Below are positions 17,453 through 25,227 of a stretch of DNA of 64,000 nucleotides, in pieces. The translations under genes were made by a program, and so were the position numbers. This DNA is from Planctomycetota bacterium (GTDB taxonomy: Bacteria > Planctomycetota > Phycisphaerae > Sedimentisphaerales > Anaerobacaceae): assembly GCA_019456145.1 (NCBI GenBank), contig VRUL01000012.1, forward strand, positions 1-64,000. Reading direction: 5' to 3'. The notes below the pieces were generated by a model. That model was not told the DNA's origin, did not search any database, and worked only from the letters and a program-made list of their open reading frames with translations. Numbering within the stretch: position 1 is the first letter of the stretch; the number at the start of each line of letters is the position of its first letter.

Positions 17453-20164
17453 ATGGCACAAAAGCGAGTTTATTTCTTTGGTGGTGGAAAAGCCCAGGGC
17501 AATACAAAAATGAAGGAGCTTTTAGGCGGTAAGGGCGCCAACCTTGCCGAGATGACGAATCTCGGCGTGCCGGTACCGCCGGGCTTCACTATCGCAACGA
17601 AAGTGTGCAGCGAATATTACAGGACCGGCGGCAAATGGCCAAGGGGCCTGGCCGACGAAGTAGATAAGAATCTGGCCAAGCTGGAAAAGGTCATGGACAC
17701 AAGGCTGGGCAACCCCGCCAAGCCATTATTGGTCAGCGTAAGGAGTGGTGCCGCCGTTTCGATGCCCGGTATGATGGACACGGTTCTTAATCTGGGGCTC
17801 AACGACCAGGTGATTGAGGGGATTATCAAAAGAACAGGCAATGCACGGTTTGCATACGATATATATCGTCGCTTTATCGATATGTTCGGTAATGTGGTGA
17901 TGGGCTGCGACCATGACCATTTCGAAGAAGTAATAGCGGCGGCCAAGAAAAAGGCCAAAGTCAAAGTCGATAACCAGCTCAGTGCCGAGCAGCTCAAAGA
18001 GGTTGTTGCCGGATATAAGCGTGTTTACAAAAAACATGTCGGTGAGCTGTTTCCGCAGGATGGGCGGGACCAGTTGACACATGCCATCAACGCGGTGCTT
18101 GGTTCGTGGAACACGCCCAGGGCCGTTACGTATCGCAGGCTCAATAATATTACCGGCCTGTTGGGAACGGCCGTGAATGTTCAGGCGATGGTTTTCGGCA
18201 ATATGGGCGATGACTGCGGTACAGGCGTTTGCTTTACACGTAATCCAAGTACAGGGAAAAAGGAGTTCTACGGCGAGTTTTTGATGAACGCCCAGGGTGA
18301 AGATGTTGTGGCCGGTATCAGAACACCGATTGAATTGAAAAAACTGGGCAAGGTCATGCCCAAGGCTTATAAGCAGCTCACTGCTCTTATGACAAGGCTG
18401 GAGAAGCACTACAAGGATATGCAGGATATGGAGTTTACGATTCAGAGCAAGGTCCTTTATATTCTGCAGACGCGAACGGGAAAGCGGACGGCTGAATCTG
18501 CCGTCAAAAACGCGGTGGATATGGTCAATGAAGGATTGATTTCCCGCAAAGAAGCCGTCATGCGGGTCACGCCAGAACAGATGGAACGTCTGCTGCATCC
18601 GCACTTTGACCCGAAGGCCAGGCGAAATGTAGTTGCTAGGGGTCTTCCGGCATCGCCGGGCGCTGCGGTCGGGCAGGTTGTGTTCAACGCCGATACCGCC
18701 GAGGTGTGGAAGAAGAAAGGCAAAAAAGTCATCCTCGTACGAATCGAAACAAGTCCCGAAGATATCGGCGGGATGGATGCGGCCGAAGGTATTTTGACGG
18801 CCCGCGGGGGTATGACAAGTCATGCAGCGGTCGTTGCAAGAGGGATGGGTAAATCGTGCGTGGCCGGTGTGGGCGCACTGCATATTCATTACAAAACCAA
18901 AAAGATTAATGTGGGCAGATTAACTATCAAGGAAGGCGACTGGATTAGTCTGGACGGTTCGACCGGTGAGGTCATGACCGGGAAACTGGGCACGGTGGAG
19001 CCGACGATGAGCGGTGACTTTGATAAGTTTATGAAGATTTGCGACGAGATTCGCAGGCTTGGTGTTCGCACAAACGCCGATACGCCGGAAGATGCAAAGC
19101 GAGCCAGGAAATTCGGTGCCGAAGGTATCGGGCTTTGCAGGACCGAGCATATGTTCTTTGAGGGCGAGCGGATCTGGCCTGTGCGTCAGATGATTTTAGC
19201 CGCCGATGATTATGCCGTGATGCTCGCCCAGCTTGAAGCGGCCGAGACGGCCAAAGAGAAAAAGGCAATTGAAAAGGAACATGCCGCCGCCAGGAGGCAG
19301 TTCGAAGGTGCGTTGAAGAAGCTGCTGCCGCTGCAGCGAAGTGATTTTGAGGGAATATTTAAGGCGATGGCCGGCCTGCCTGTTACGATTCGTTTGCTTG
19401 ACCCGCCACTGCATGAGTTTTTGCCGCAGGACCCAGCGAGTCAGGCCGAGATGGCCAGGCGGCTCGGGGTCAAGCCGGCGGTGGTCAAGGCGAAGGTTGA
19501 GCAGTTGCATGAGTTTAATCCGATGTTAGGGCATCGAGGGTGCAGGCTGGCCGTGACGTATCCTGCGATTGGCAGAATGCAGGCAAGGGCGATTATCGAG
19601 GCTGCGCTGAATGTTAAGAAGGCCGGCAAGGTCGTGCTGCCTGAAATTATGATACCATTGGTCGGTGCGGTTTCGGAATTGAAGCTGGTCAAGGATGAAA
19701 TCATCGATGAGATCAAAAAAGTCTTCAAGGAGAAGAAGAGCAGGATTAAATATCTGATTGGGACGATGATTGAGGTGCCCAGGGCGGCGCTGACGGCGGA
19801 TGAGATTGCGACCGAGGCGGACTTCTTCAGCTTCGGGACCAATGACTTGACGCAGATGACGATGGGCTTTTCGCGCGATGATGCCGGTAAGTTCCTGGGT
19901 GAATACGTTAATAAGGGTATTTATTGTGCCGACCCGTTCCAGATACTCGACCAGGTGGGTGTGGGCAAATTGGTTGAGATGGGTACGAAGCTCGGCAGGA
20001 AGACCAGGAAGAAACTAAAGGTCGGTATCTGCGGTGAGCACGGCGGTGAGCCGAACAGTATCGACTTCTGCCATCGGGTCGGGATGGATTACGTTTCATG
20101 TTCGCCTTTCAGGGTGCCGATAGCAAGATTGGCGACGGCACAGGCGGCGGTCAAAGAAAATTAA
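17453..20164 (+). CDS. ppdK: Pyruvate, phosphate dikinase
   Basis: PpdK interconverts pyruvate + ATP + Pi and phosphoenolpyruvate + AMP + PPi, giving PPi-linked glycolysis or gluconeogenesis. The N-terminal nucleotide-binding part shows GGKGANLAEM, VSVRSGA and SMPGMMDTVLNLG. The swivelling phosphohistidine domain has GGMTSHAAVVARGMG with the phosphorylated His457. The C-terminal PEP/pyruvate barrel shows FGTNDLTQMTMGFSRDDA and the catalytic Cys near residue 860 in GICGEHGGEP. At 903 residues it is full length. ATG 17453 was chosen over TTG 17447 because AAAGGAG (17437-17443) lies 9 bases upstream. Monocistronic, with promoter upstream and terminators downstream. Confidence 0.98.
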   Translation: MAQKRVYFFGGGKAQGNTKMKELLGGKGANLAEMTNLGVPVPPGFTIATKVCSEYYRTGGKWPRGLADEVDKNLAKLEKVMDTRLGNPAKPLLVSVRSGAAVSMPGMMDTVLNLGLNDQVIEGIIKRTGNARFAYDIYRRFIDMFGNVVMGCDHDHFEEVIAAAKKKAKVKVDNQLSAEQLKEVVAGYKRVYKKHVGELFPQDGRDQLTHAINAVLGSWNTPRAVTYRRLNNITGLLGTAVNVQAMVFGNMGDDCGTGVCFTRNPSTGKKEFYGEFLMNAQGEDVVAGIRTPIELKKLGKVMPKAYKQLTALMTRLEKHYKDMQDMEFTIQSKVLYILQTRTGKRTAESAVKNAVDMVNEGLISRKEAVMRVTPEQMERLLHPHFDPKARRNVVARGLPASPGAAVGQVVFNADTAEVWKKKGKKVILVRIETSPEDIGGMDAAEGILTARGGMTSHAAVVARGMGKSCVAGVGALHIHYKTKKINVGRLTIKEGDWISLDGSTGEVMTGKLGTVEPTMSGDFDKFMKICDEIRRLGVRTNADTPEDAKRARKFGAEGIGLCRTEHMFFEGERIWPVRQMILAADDYAVMLAQLEAAETAKEKKAIEKEHAAARRQFEGALKKLLPLQRSDFEGIFKAMAGLPVTIRLLDPPLHEFLPQDPASQAEMARRLGVKPAVVKAKVEQLHEFNPMLGHRGCRLAVTYPAIGRMQARAIIEAALNVKKAGKVVLPEIMIPLVGAVSELKLVKDEIIDEIKKVFKEKKSRIKYLIGTMIEVPRAALTADEIATEADFFSFGTNDLTQMTMGFSRDDAGKFLGEYVNKGIYCADPFQILDQVGVGKLVEMGTKLGRKTRKKLKVGICGEHGGEPNSIDFCHRVGMDYVSCSPFRVPIARLATAQAAVKEN

Positions 20165-20194
20165 AAATTAAAATGCAAAATGTAAAATTGTTGA

Positions 20195-20216
20195 ATCGCT
20201 TCGCGATAGATTTTTT
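20195..20216 (+). terminator. Candidate terminator after ppdK
   Basis: ATCGC (20195-20199), TTC loop, GCGAT (20203-20207), then T6 at 20211-20216. Short stem. The 30 bases before it are an AAAATTAAAAATTAAAATG-type word repeat. Confidence 0.55.
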
Positions 20217-20305
20217 AAAGAGGGTGAGTAGTTGATTGGTTAATTATTCCTGGGGAGAGCCTTCGAATGCTTTTGGCGTTCGGCGGACAGCGGTTCACCG
20301 GGAAA

Positions 20306-20345
20306 TGGGCTTCAGTCCTTCGGGTTCTCAAGCCCAAACTTTTTT
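20306..20345 (+). terminator. Second hairpin with T-run downstream of ppdK
   Basis: TGGGCTT (20306-20312) / AAGCCCA (20330-20336), then AAC and T6 (20340-20345). It may act as a back-up terminator, or for a small unannotated transcript. Confidence 0.5.
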
Positions 20346-20401
20346 GGTATCTCGATACTTGATACTCGATGCTGACGAAAAGCCCAGTCTAAAAGCCCAG
20401 C

Positions 20402-20638
20402 CTATAATACCACGCCAACTTGTTCCTGTCCTGAGCGAGTTCGTTTGGCAGGCCGAAGTTTAGGCTCTGCTGGTTGCCGGGCGACTTCTTCAGAGTCCCA
20501 TGAAACCCATTTGCTTTTGGCTTTTTCTACTATATCTATTACTCGGCTGATAACAATTTCCGGCGTATCATCGAATGGGTCAACAACAAAATTCTTGAGC
20601 CTGCTATAAAGCTCATCAGAAATTTCAATAGTCTTCAT
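20402..20638 (-). CDS. Small SeqA-N-like / ribbon-helix-helix protein
   Basis: A 78-residue protein beginning MKTIEISDELYSRLKNFVVD and continuing into a VISRVIDIV helix. This closely resembles the N-terminal dimerisation segment of the replication regulator SeqA (known pattern: MKTIEVDDELY followed by an ILRRLL-type helix), a ribbon-helix-helix-like fold also seen in antitoxins. The C-terminal half is basic and probably disordered; the DNA-binding domain of true SeqA is absent. A perfect ribosome site (GGAGG, 9 bases upstream) argues that it is really translated. No toxin partner lies beside it. Possible roles are a small DNA-binding regulator or an orphan antitoxin. Confidence 0.7.
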   Translation of the reverse strand: MKTIEISDELYSRLKNFVVDPFDDTPEIVISRVIDIVEKAKSKWVSWDSEEVARQPAEPKLRPAKRTRSGQEQVGVVL

Positions 20639-21009
20639 GAATTTTCCTCCGGATTACAAGCTTTCACTTACAGAAAATTAATCTCGGTAAACTAATTAGC
20701 GCTGTCAGCGGCATTTAGTCTGAATACACCCATATTTCGGCACCTACATCCGAGAACTAACGCACAAAACTCACCACCTAAAATATACAAAACATCCGCT
20801 ACGGGGCCAAAATATCAGAGAAAAAAAACGCCCCTATAGTTTTAGGAAAATGCCGTACTAAAACGTGGTCAAAAAGTGTGATAAAAACCACAGGAAACAG
20901 CGAAAAACCAACACGGCCCTGATTAATACAACTGCATACAGCAAACCACATCATACATCGGCCGATCGGAGTCAGGGACAAGTTTGGCGCAGATGAGAAT
21001 ACTATAACG
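20639..21009. other. Non-coding stretch
   Basis: No gene or clear RNA recognised. It holds a weak inverted repeat GGGGC...GCCCC near 20795-20840 and the 10-base palindrome ATCGGCCGAT near 20958, neither with supporting context. Confidence 0.4.
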
Positions 21010-21684
21010 TTATTTTAGCTCGACTGACCAATAGGCGTGGTCGAGGAACTGCTTCCAGCTTCGATATCGCTGATTGCCCAGGAAAATATGGACAAGGGGA
21101 TTGTGCCTGGGCTTTACGGGCTTTCGAAAAAGGGTCATACCGGCCTGGCGGGGAGTTCGGCCTGCTTTTTTCACGTTGCATTTCGTACAAGCACAAACGA
21201 TATTCTCCCAACTTGCTTTTCCACCACTACTCCTGGGTATAACATGATCCAGTGACAATTCACTGGTAGGCTGACGTTTGCCGCAATACTGGCATTTGTT
21301 TTTGTCTCTTGCGAAGATGTTTCGACGATTAAATTTCACTTCGCTGCGAGGAAGACGGTCATAAAAAAACAGTCGAATAATGCGCGGCACCGCAATATAA
21401 AAACTAACCGTTGACACCCAGTCGTGGCCATCGCGCTCGAAATGACGCCTGAGCCGGCTTACCTGGCACCAGCTCTCGAAATCATAGTTGGAATATCTTC
21501 CCTCCTCGAGTGAGACGACCTCTGCAAGCTCTTTAAACAACAAACAAAATGCGCGTCTGGCGCCGATAATGCGTATAGGCATATAATGCTTGTTCAGCAC
21601 AAGGACATTACACGTCAGGCCCGAATGATACTTATCAAAAATCATATATCGTATCCCATACCATGACACCTCGGCTTCAGACAC
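21010..21684 (-). CDS. HNH endonuclease (McrA-like family)
   Basis: A small HNH nuclease of 224 residues. The N-terminal part (VLVLNKHYMPIRIIGARRAF) is the lead-in of a widespread bacterial HNH family. The catalytic module at about 125-180 has CQYCGKRQP, the LDHVIPRSSGGKASWENIV block with the metal-binding Asp-His, and CACTKCNVKKAGRTP. The two Cys-x2-Cys pairs should hold a zinc ion. Its cellular role is unknown; homologues are common single-copy genes and are not necessarily restriction enzymes. The GTG start at 21684 is uncertain, and ATG at 21645 would remove 13 residues without touching the family core. It follows HU and cold-shock genes on the same strand. Confidence 0.88.
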   Translation of the reverse strand: MSEAEVSWYGIRYMIFDKYHSGLTCNVLVLNKHYMPIRIIGARRAFCLLFKELAEVVSLEEGRYSNYDFESWCQVSRLRRHFERDGHDWVSTVSFYIAVPRIIRLFFYDRLPRSEVKFNRRNIFARDKNKCQYCGKRQPTSELSLDHVIPRSSGGKASWENIVCACTKCNVKKAGRTPRQAGMTLFRKPVKPRHNPLVHIFLGNQRYRSWKQFLDHAYWSVELK

Positions 21685-21799
21685 ATTCCGGATGCCGCTG
21701 CTGCCTCCGTTGTATCCTTACATATTAAATTAAGCCGTCAGAGAATGAGGAAAATAAGAGTTGTTGTTCACCTGTCCTCAAGCCCAGCATAAAACAGCT

Positions 21800-22135
21800 T
21801 TACACATCCTCTTCATTGCTTTCCGGAGCGGCTTCTTCGCTTTCCGGTGTGGCTTCTTCGCTTTCCGGTGTGGCTTCTTCGCTTTCCGGTGTGGCTTCTT
21901 CGCTTTCCGGTGCGGCTTCTTTGCTTTCCGGGGCGTCTTTGTGGACTACATTCTCAGCCCGTAGCCCCTTTTCTCCCTCGACCACGTCGAAAGTCACTAA
22001 GTCACCTTCAACGAGAGTTCTGTATCCGTCACCTGAAATGTCTGCGTAATGTACGAAAACATCCTTGTCGTCCTCGGCAGTGATAAATCCATATCCCTTC
22101 CGTGGATTGAACCACTTAACTGTTCCCTCTGACAT
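21800..22135 (-). CDS. Cold-shock domain protein with acidic repeat tail
   Basis: A 111-residue protein. Residues 1-67 are a complete cold-shock domain: [15 protein letters not shown] carries RNP1 and DVFVHYADI carries RNP2, the single-stranded RNA/DNA-binding surface. The remaining 40 or so residues are a tandem acidic tail, five copies of a 7-residue unit (PESEEAT and variants). ATG 22135 is firmly supported by AAGGAG 6-7 bases upstream; the longer frame starting at 22183 adds residues unlike the family. It probably acts as a nucleic-acid chaperone, with the tail mimicking nucleic acid or tuning affinity, as acidic tails do elsewhere. It lies about 140 bases downstream of the HU gene. Confidence 0.95.
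   Translation of the reverse strand: MSEGTVKWFNPRKGYGFITAEDDKDVFVHYADISGDGYRTLVEGDLVTFDVVEGEKGLRAENVVHKDAPESKEAAPESEEATPESEEATPESEEATPESEEAAPESNEEDV
21819..21923. repeat. 21-bp tandem repeat, five units, inside the cold-shock gene
   Basis: Five consecutive 21-base units starting CTTTCCGG and ending TTCTTCG or TTCTTTG; the three central units are identical. They encode the acidic PESEEAT tail in frame, so unit gain or loss would keep the protein open. Confidence 0.9.
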
Positions 22136-22274
22136 AAAACGCTCCTTATTTACGAACTTTGTCAAGAAAACTATTTTTTGCACAGCCCCGTATCTATTAC
22201 AACTGCATTTTCACAACTTAAAGCCCCTCGGCAGAAAATTGAGTGTGGGCTGCGCGGTTTTTTAACCAAGACAA

Positions 22275-22589
22275 CTACGTAGCTTCGGCTGACTCTGCTG
22301 TGTGTACAGCACAAAGATTCTCTCTCATCAGTCGTCCCATTTTAAACTTAACTGTTCGCTTGGCAGGCACCTGAACGCGTTCAAGTGTTTTGGGATTCTG
22401 GGCGATTCTTGCGACCCTTGTCCTTGTCTCGAAGACACCAAAATCACGGAATTCCAAACGATTATTCTTGCACAATTCCGCCGTCACCTCTTCAAGAAAC
22501 GCCTGTACTATACTTTTGACTATCACTCGCTTTGCCTGCGTTCGTTCTGCAATCCGGTCGATAAGTTCTTTCTTTGTAACTGTCGCCAT
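22275..22589 (-). CDS. HU/IHF-family DNA-binding protein
   Basis: A 104-residue nucleoid protein of the HU/IHF family. Helices at the N-terminus (VTKKELIDRIAERTQAKRV) form the dimer body. ELCKNNRLEFRDFGVFETR is the family signature leading to the DNA-binding arms, with RIAQNPKTLERVQVPAKRTV in the arm (family form: R.G.NP.TG). The arm proline of NPKT is kept, but the glycines before and after it are replaced (RIAQNPKTLE). ATG 22589 is supported by GAGGTGG just upstream; the 108-residue alternative adds only MRWL. It should bend DNA as a homodimer or with another HU subunit. It heads a minus-strand run with the cold-shock and HNH genes. Confidence 0.95.
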   Translation of the reverse strand: MATVTKKELIDRIAERTQAKRVIVKSIVQAFLEEVTAELCKNNRLEFRDFGVFETRTRVARIAQNPKTLERVQVPAKRTVKFKMGRLMRENLCAVHTAESAEAT

Positions 22590-22970
22590 AAGCCACCTCA
22601 TTTTAAGAAGATAAGGATTGTAAACTCAATTCTGCCTACATATAGGAAAGCCGCCGTCCTGAACTCTCTGACATATCATCCCGCAGGATTGTCCAACAGC
22701 CCACCACACACCTCTGCAAAGCCACAAGATAATGAGTATAAACTCTCAAAGCTGATTCTGCTATATCAATCGGGGCGTATTTTTCTAAATCTTTCACAAA
22801 ATCAGCCTGCAAAATGAAACCTCTCAATAACTGCAAGTTACTATACTGCCGAGACTTCTATCCTGCAAGCGATTTTCATATAAAAACTTTCAACTTATAA
22901 AAAAAATTTAGCTTTTTTCTAAGTGCATACGAAATAAAAAGAGCTGCTTACACAGTCTCAATAATAAGAA

Positions 22971-23113
22971 CTGCCGCCAGGGGCGCAAATTCAGGAACAG
23001 GGGTGGGAAAACGCAAAGAGTCCCAATAGATGTTTTCCGTAAAGAGACGGCGTTAAAGCCTTTAACGGCAATGGGTTACGCAAATACGCCCCAAATCTTT
23101 GCTCTCGGCGGTA
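22971..23113 (+). ncRNA. Candidate structured RNA with four nested helices
   Basis: Four mutually compatible helices can be drawn. The outer stem pairs UGCCGCC (22972-22978) with GGCGGUA (23107-23113). Stem 2 pairs GGGGCG (22980-22985) with CGCCCC (23087-23092). Inside are two hairpins, GGAAAAC (23006-23012) / GUUUUCC (23032-23038) and CGUUAAA-GCC-UUUAACG (23051-23067). A closed junction with two internal arms is the layout of a riboswitch or small regulatory RNA. I could not match it to 6S, tmRNA, RNase P, SRP, c-di-GMP, cobalamin, FMN, TPP or SAM consensus blocks. Strand is assumed plus because lepB lies downstream; the structure alone does not prove it. Confidence 0.4.
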
Positions 23114-23336
23114 CTCCAACAAAAAAAGACAGAGGAAACGTATTTAATTCTGCTGCTTCAAAGGGGAGTAAGAGCGATTTTTGTGTTTTTTGGTATCCCA
23201 CAACCCCTGGTTTCTGTTTGCAAAATAAATTCGATACAAAATAGTTTATTGACCAGACAGAGACTTGACGGCATAATCAAGGCCAAAGGTAATAGTAATA
23301 AAGATACAAGTAACAAGTAAAAAGGGTTAATTTTCA

Positions 23337-23480
23337 GAAACTATCTCAAAATTGACGTCCTTGTTCAGGATAAACTCGGCGATTGGACCGGAGAGGGGAA
23401 ATAAGAATTTGTTACCTTATCTGTTTCGTTCAGGACTAAGGGATCTTTGGGCTCGGAATGATATTGTTTTGAGGTAGTTT
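23337..23480 (+). promoter_or_regulatory. Candidate leader structure sequestering the lepB ribosome site
   Basis: AAACTATCTCAAAA (23338-23351) pairs with TTTTGAGGTAGTTT (23467-23480) over 14 bp with one U-G wobble, closing a 115-base domain. The 3' arm contains GAGG (23471-23474), the only Shine-Dalgarno-like sequence before the lepB ATG at 23490. When formed, the helix would hide it. The enclosed part also has a small hairpin ATAAG/CTTAT near 23402-23421. Confidence 0.4.
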
Positions 23481-23489
23481 TAATCATTT

Positions 23490-25091
23490 ATGACACCAGG
23501 TACGACCGATAAAAGCAAGTTGGAAAATGCCGCCCAAAAAAGAAAAGACCGGGCGGCTGAAGTTGCCAATACCTTCGAATGGCTGATAACGGCCTTTATG
23601 CTGGCATTTGTGTTCCGTGCCTTTGTAATGGAGGCATTCCGGATACCTACCGGCAGTATGGCCGATACGCTCAAAGGTGCGCATTTTCAGTTAGCTTGCC
23701 CGCAATGCGGCTACGAATATGCGTATAATTTCGGGAGCGAACTGGTCCCGAATAACGAAGTCCTTATCGAATCCGGCTCACCTCACTGTCCGAGCTGCGG
23801 ATTTTTTCTTCCCCGCGGCACAAAGAGGCATGCGTCTAATGGTGACAGAATCCTGGTTTTGAAATGTATTTATCAGTTTTTCAAGCCGAAACGCTGGGAC
23901 GTTGTCGTCTTTAAGAATCCCGGTGAGCCCGAGATAAATTTTATCAAACGTTTGGTTGCCAGGCCCGGAGAAACGATTGAGATAATCGACGGCGACGTCT
24001 ATATCAATGACCAAATAGCCCGCAAGCCGCCCAAAATCCAGCGGGAGCTTTGGATGCCGGTTTATGACAACGACTATCAACCGGCTCGGCCTGAACTTGG
24101 GCGCTTCAACGGTAACCGTTGGCGGCAGCCGTTCAGAAATACGGCCGACTCGAAATGGGACTTCAACGGTACCGATCCGACTATATTCGGGCTCCAAAGC
24201 GATACCAATGATATCCATGTTATGTATTATGACACCGATCGGGGCAATGACTTCGGCGCTAAGAGATGCGCGTATAACCCCAGCAGGACTTATAATGGAC
24301 CGCCGTACTGCAGCGACTTAATGGTGAGGTTCTATGCAGATTTCAGCGAATCACAAGGAGTTGCAGGTATAGGTCTGAGTAAATGCCGAAGACGCTACAA
24401 AGCACAGGTGGACGCTGCCGGTGCTATGACGATAGCCCAGAGCGATAACGGGACAGAATGGATTGAACTGGCCCAGAGGAAGATTGAGCCTGTTGTGTTA
24501 AATAAGCCGGCGCTTCTGAAATTTGTCAACGTCGACCATCAACTGATATTTCAATTCGGCAACGAAACAGTGACCTACGATTTAGGCCGGAACAGCGACG
24601 ACGCGGGATCGGTCAATAGCAATGTTGAGCCCCAGGTGAGGATTTTCGGGTCAGGTAAGCTGTCCGTTTCACACATAGCCATTTTCCGCGATACTTATTA
24701 TACGAATCCACAACAGCAGACTGGCCAGCCCTGCTTTGCGTCTGCCGGGAATCCGTTTAAGCTTGGGCCGGGCGAGTTTTTCGTTCTCGGTGACAACAGT
24801 CCGGCAAGCCATGACAGCCGCTTGTGGTCCAACAGAGGCATTGGTGTAGACGGTAAATCGGTCTATAGGCCCGGGATTGTGCCGCATGACTACCTCGTGG
24901 GCAAAGCTGTTTTCGTCTACTGGCCGAGCGGCTATGAACTGCCATGGCCAAGAAGCCTCAAAACTTTTCTGCTAAAGAAGAGCTTTAAGAATCGACTCTC
25001 GGCGATAATGTACTGGACCGTTACCTTGAGGTGGGTTCCGAATATGGGTCAGATGCGTTTTATCTACGGTGGCTCAAGTAAAAACAGTTGA
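23490..25091 (+). CDS. lepB: Signal peptidase I with zinc-ribbon and large insertion
   Basis: Signal peptidase I removes signal peptides from exported proteins at the outer face of the cytoplasmic membrane. A membrane helix spans about 27-47. The catalytic serine is Ser56 in RIPTGSMADTL and the lysine is Lys153 in NFIKRLVARPGE; the late box GEFFVLGDNSPASHDSR starts at 428. Two departures are striking. A four-cysteine zinc-ribbon-like segment (Cys70, Cys73, Cys100, Cys103) sits between the two catalytic residues. About 240 residues (roughly 185-425) of beta-rich, jelly-roll-like sequence interrupt the fold before the last box. Total length is 533, against about 180-325 for most bacterial enzymes. 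Core residues are all present, so activity is expected. Confidence 0.93.
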   Translation: MTPGTTDKSKLENAAQKRKDRAAEVANTFEWLITAFMLAFVFRAFVMEAFRIPTGSMADTLKGAHFQLACPQCGYEYAYNFGSELVPNNEVLIESGSPHCPSCGFFLPRGTKRHASNGDRILVLKCIYQFFKPKRWDVVVFKNPGEPEINFIKRLVARPGETIEIIDGDVYINDQIARKPPKIQRELWMPVYDNDYQPARPELGRFNGNRWRQPFRNTADSKWDFNGTDPTIFGLQSDTNDIHVMYYDTDRGNDFGAKRCAYNPSRTYNGPPYCSDLMVRFYADFSESQGVAGIGLSKCRRRYKAQVDAAGAMTIAQSDNGTEWIELAQRKIEPVVLNKPALLKFVNVDHQLIFQFGNETVTYDLGRNSDDAGSVNSNVEPQVRIFGSGKLSVSHIAIFRDTYYTNPQQQTGQPCFASAGNPFKLGPGEFFVLGDNSPASHDSRLWSNRGIGVDGKSVYRPGIVPHDYLVGKAVFVYWPSGYELPWPRSLKTFLLKKSFKNRLSAIMYWTVTLRWVPNMGQMRFIYGGSSKNS

Positions 25092-25227
25092 CCATCTACT
25101 TTTTTTCTATTGCCAATCATGGAGGTATACACAAAAAGACCAATGGTCAAGTTGCGGGCGTGAGTCTAAGCTCAACAGGAGTAGGATGTGTTTTGATTAA
25201 CAAATAAGGCTTGGTTGGGAGATCACA

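Larger units (their letters stand above)
22590..23489. other. 900-base gene-free region upstream of lepB
   Basis: No convincing protein gene; a 66-codon minus-strand frame at 22636-22836 starts with TTG and lacks a ribosome site. The region holds two candidate RNA structures, given as separate entries (22971-23113 and 23337-23480). Confidence 0.5.

Noticed and set aside
21819-21923. Regular 21-bp repeats that could suggest a CRISPR array.
   Set aside because: Units are contiguous without spacers and encode the tail of the cold-shock protein in frame.
22636-22836. 66-codon minus-strand frame upstream of the HU gene.
   Set aside because: TTG start, no Shine-Dalgarno and no recognisable protein pattern.
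22971-23113. Reading the structured RNA as a c-di-GMP-I riboswitch because of an ACGCAAAG word.
   Set aside because: The GNRA tetraloop/receptor arrangement and flanking conserved bases of that class are absent.
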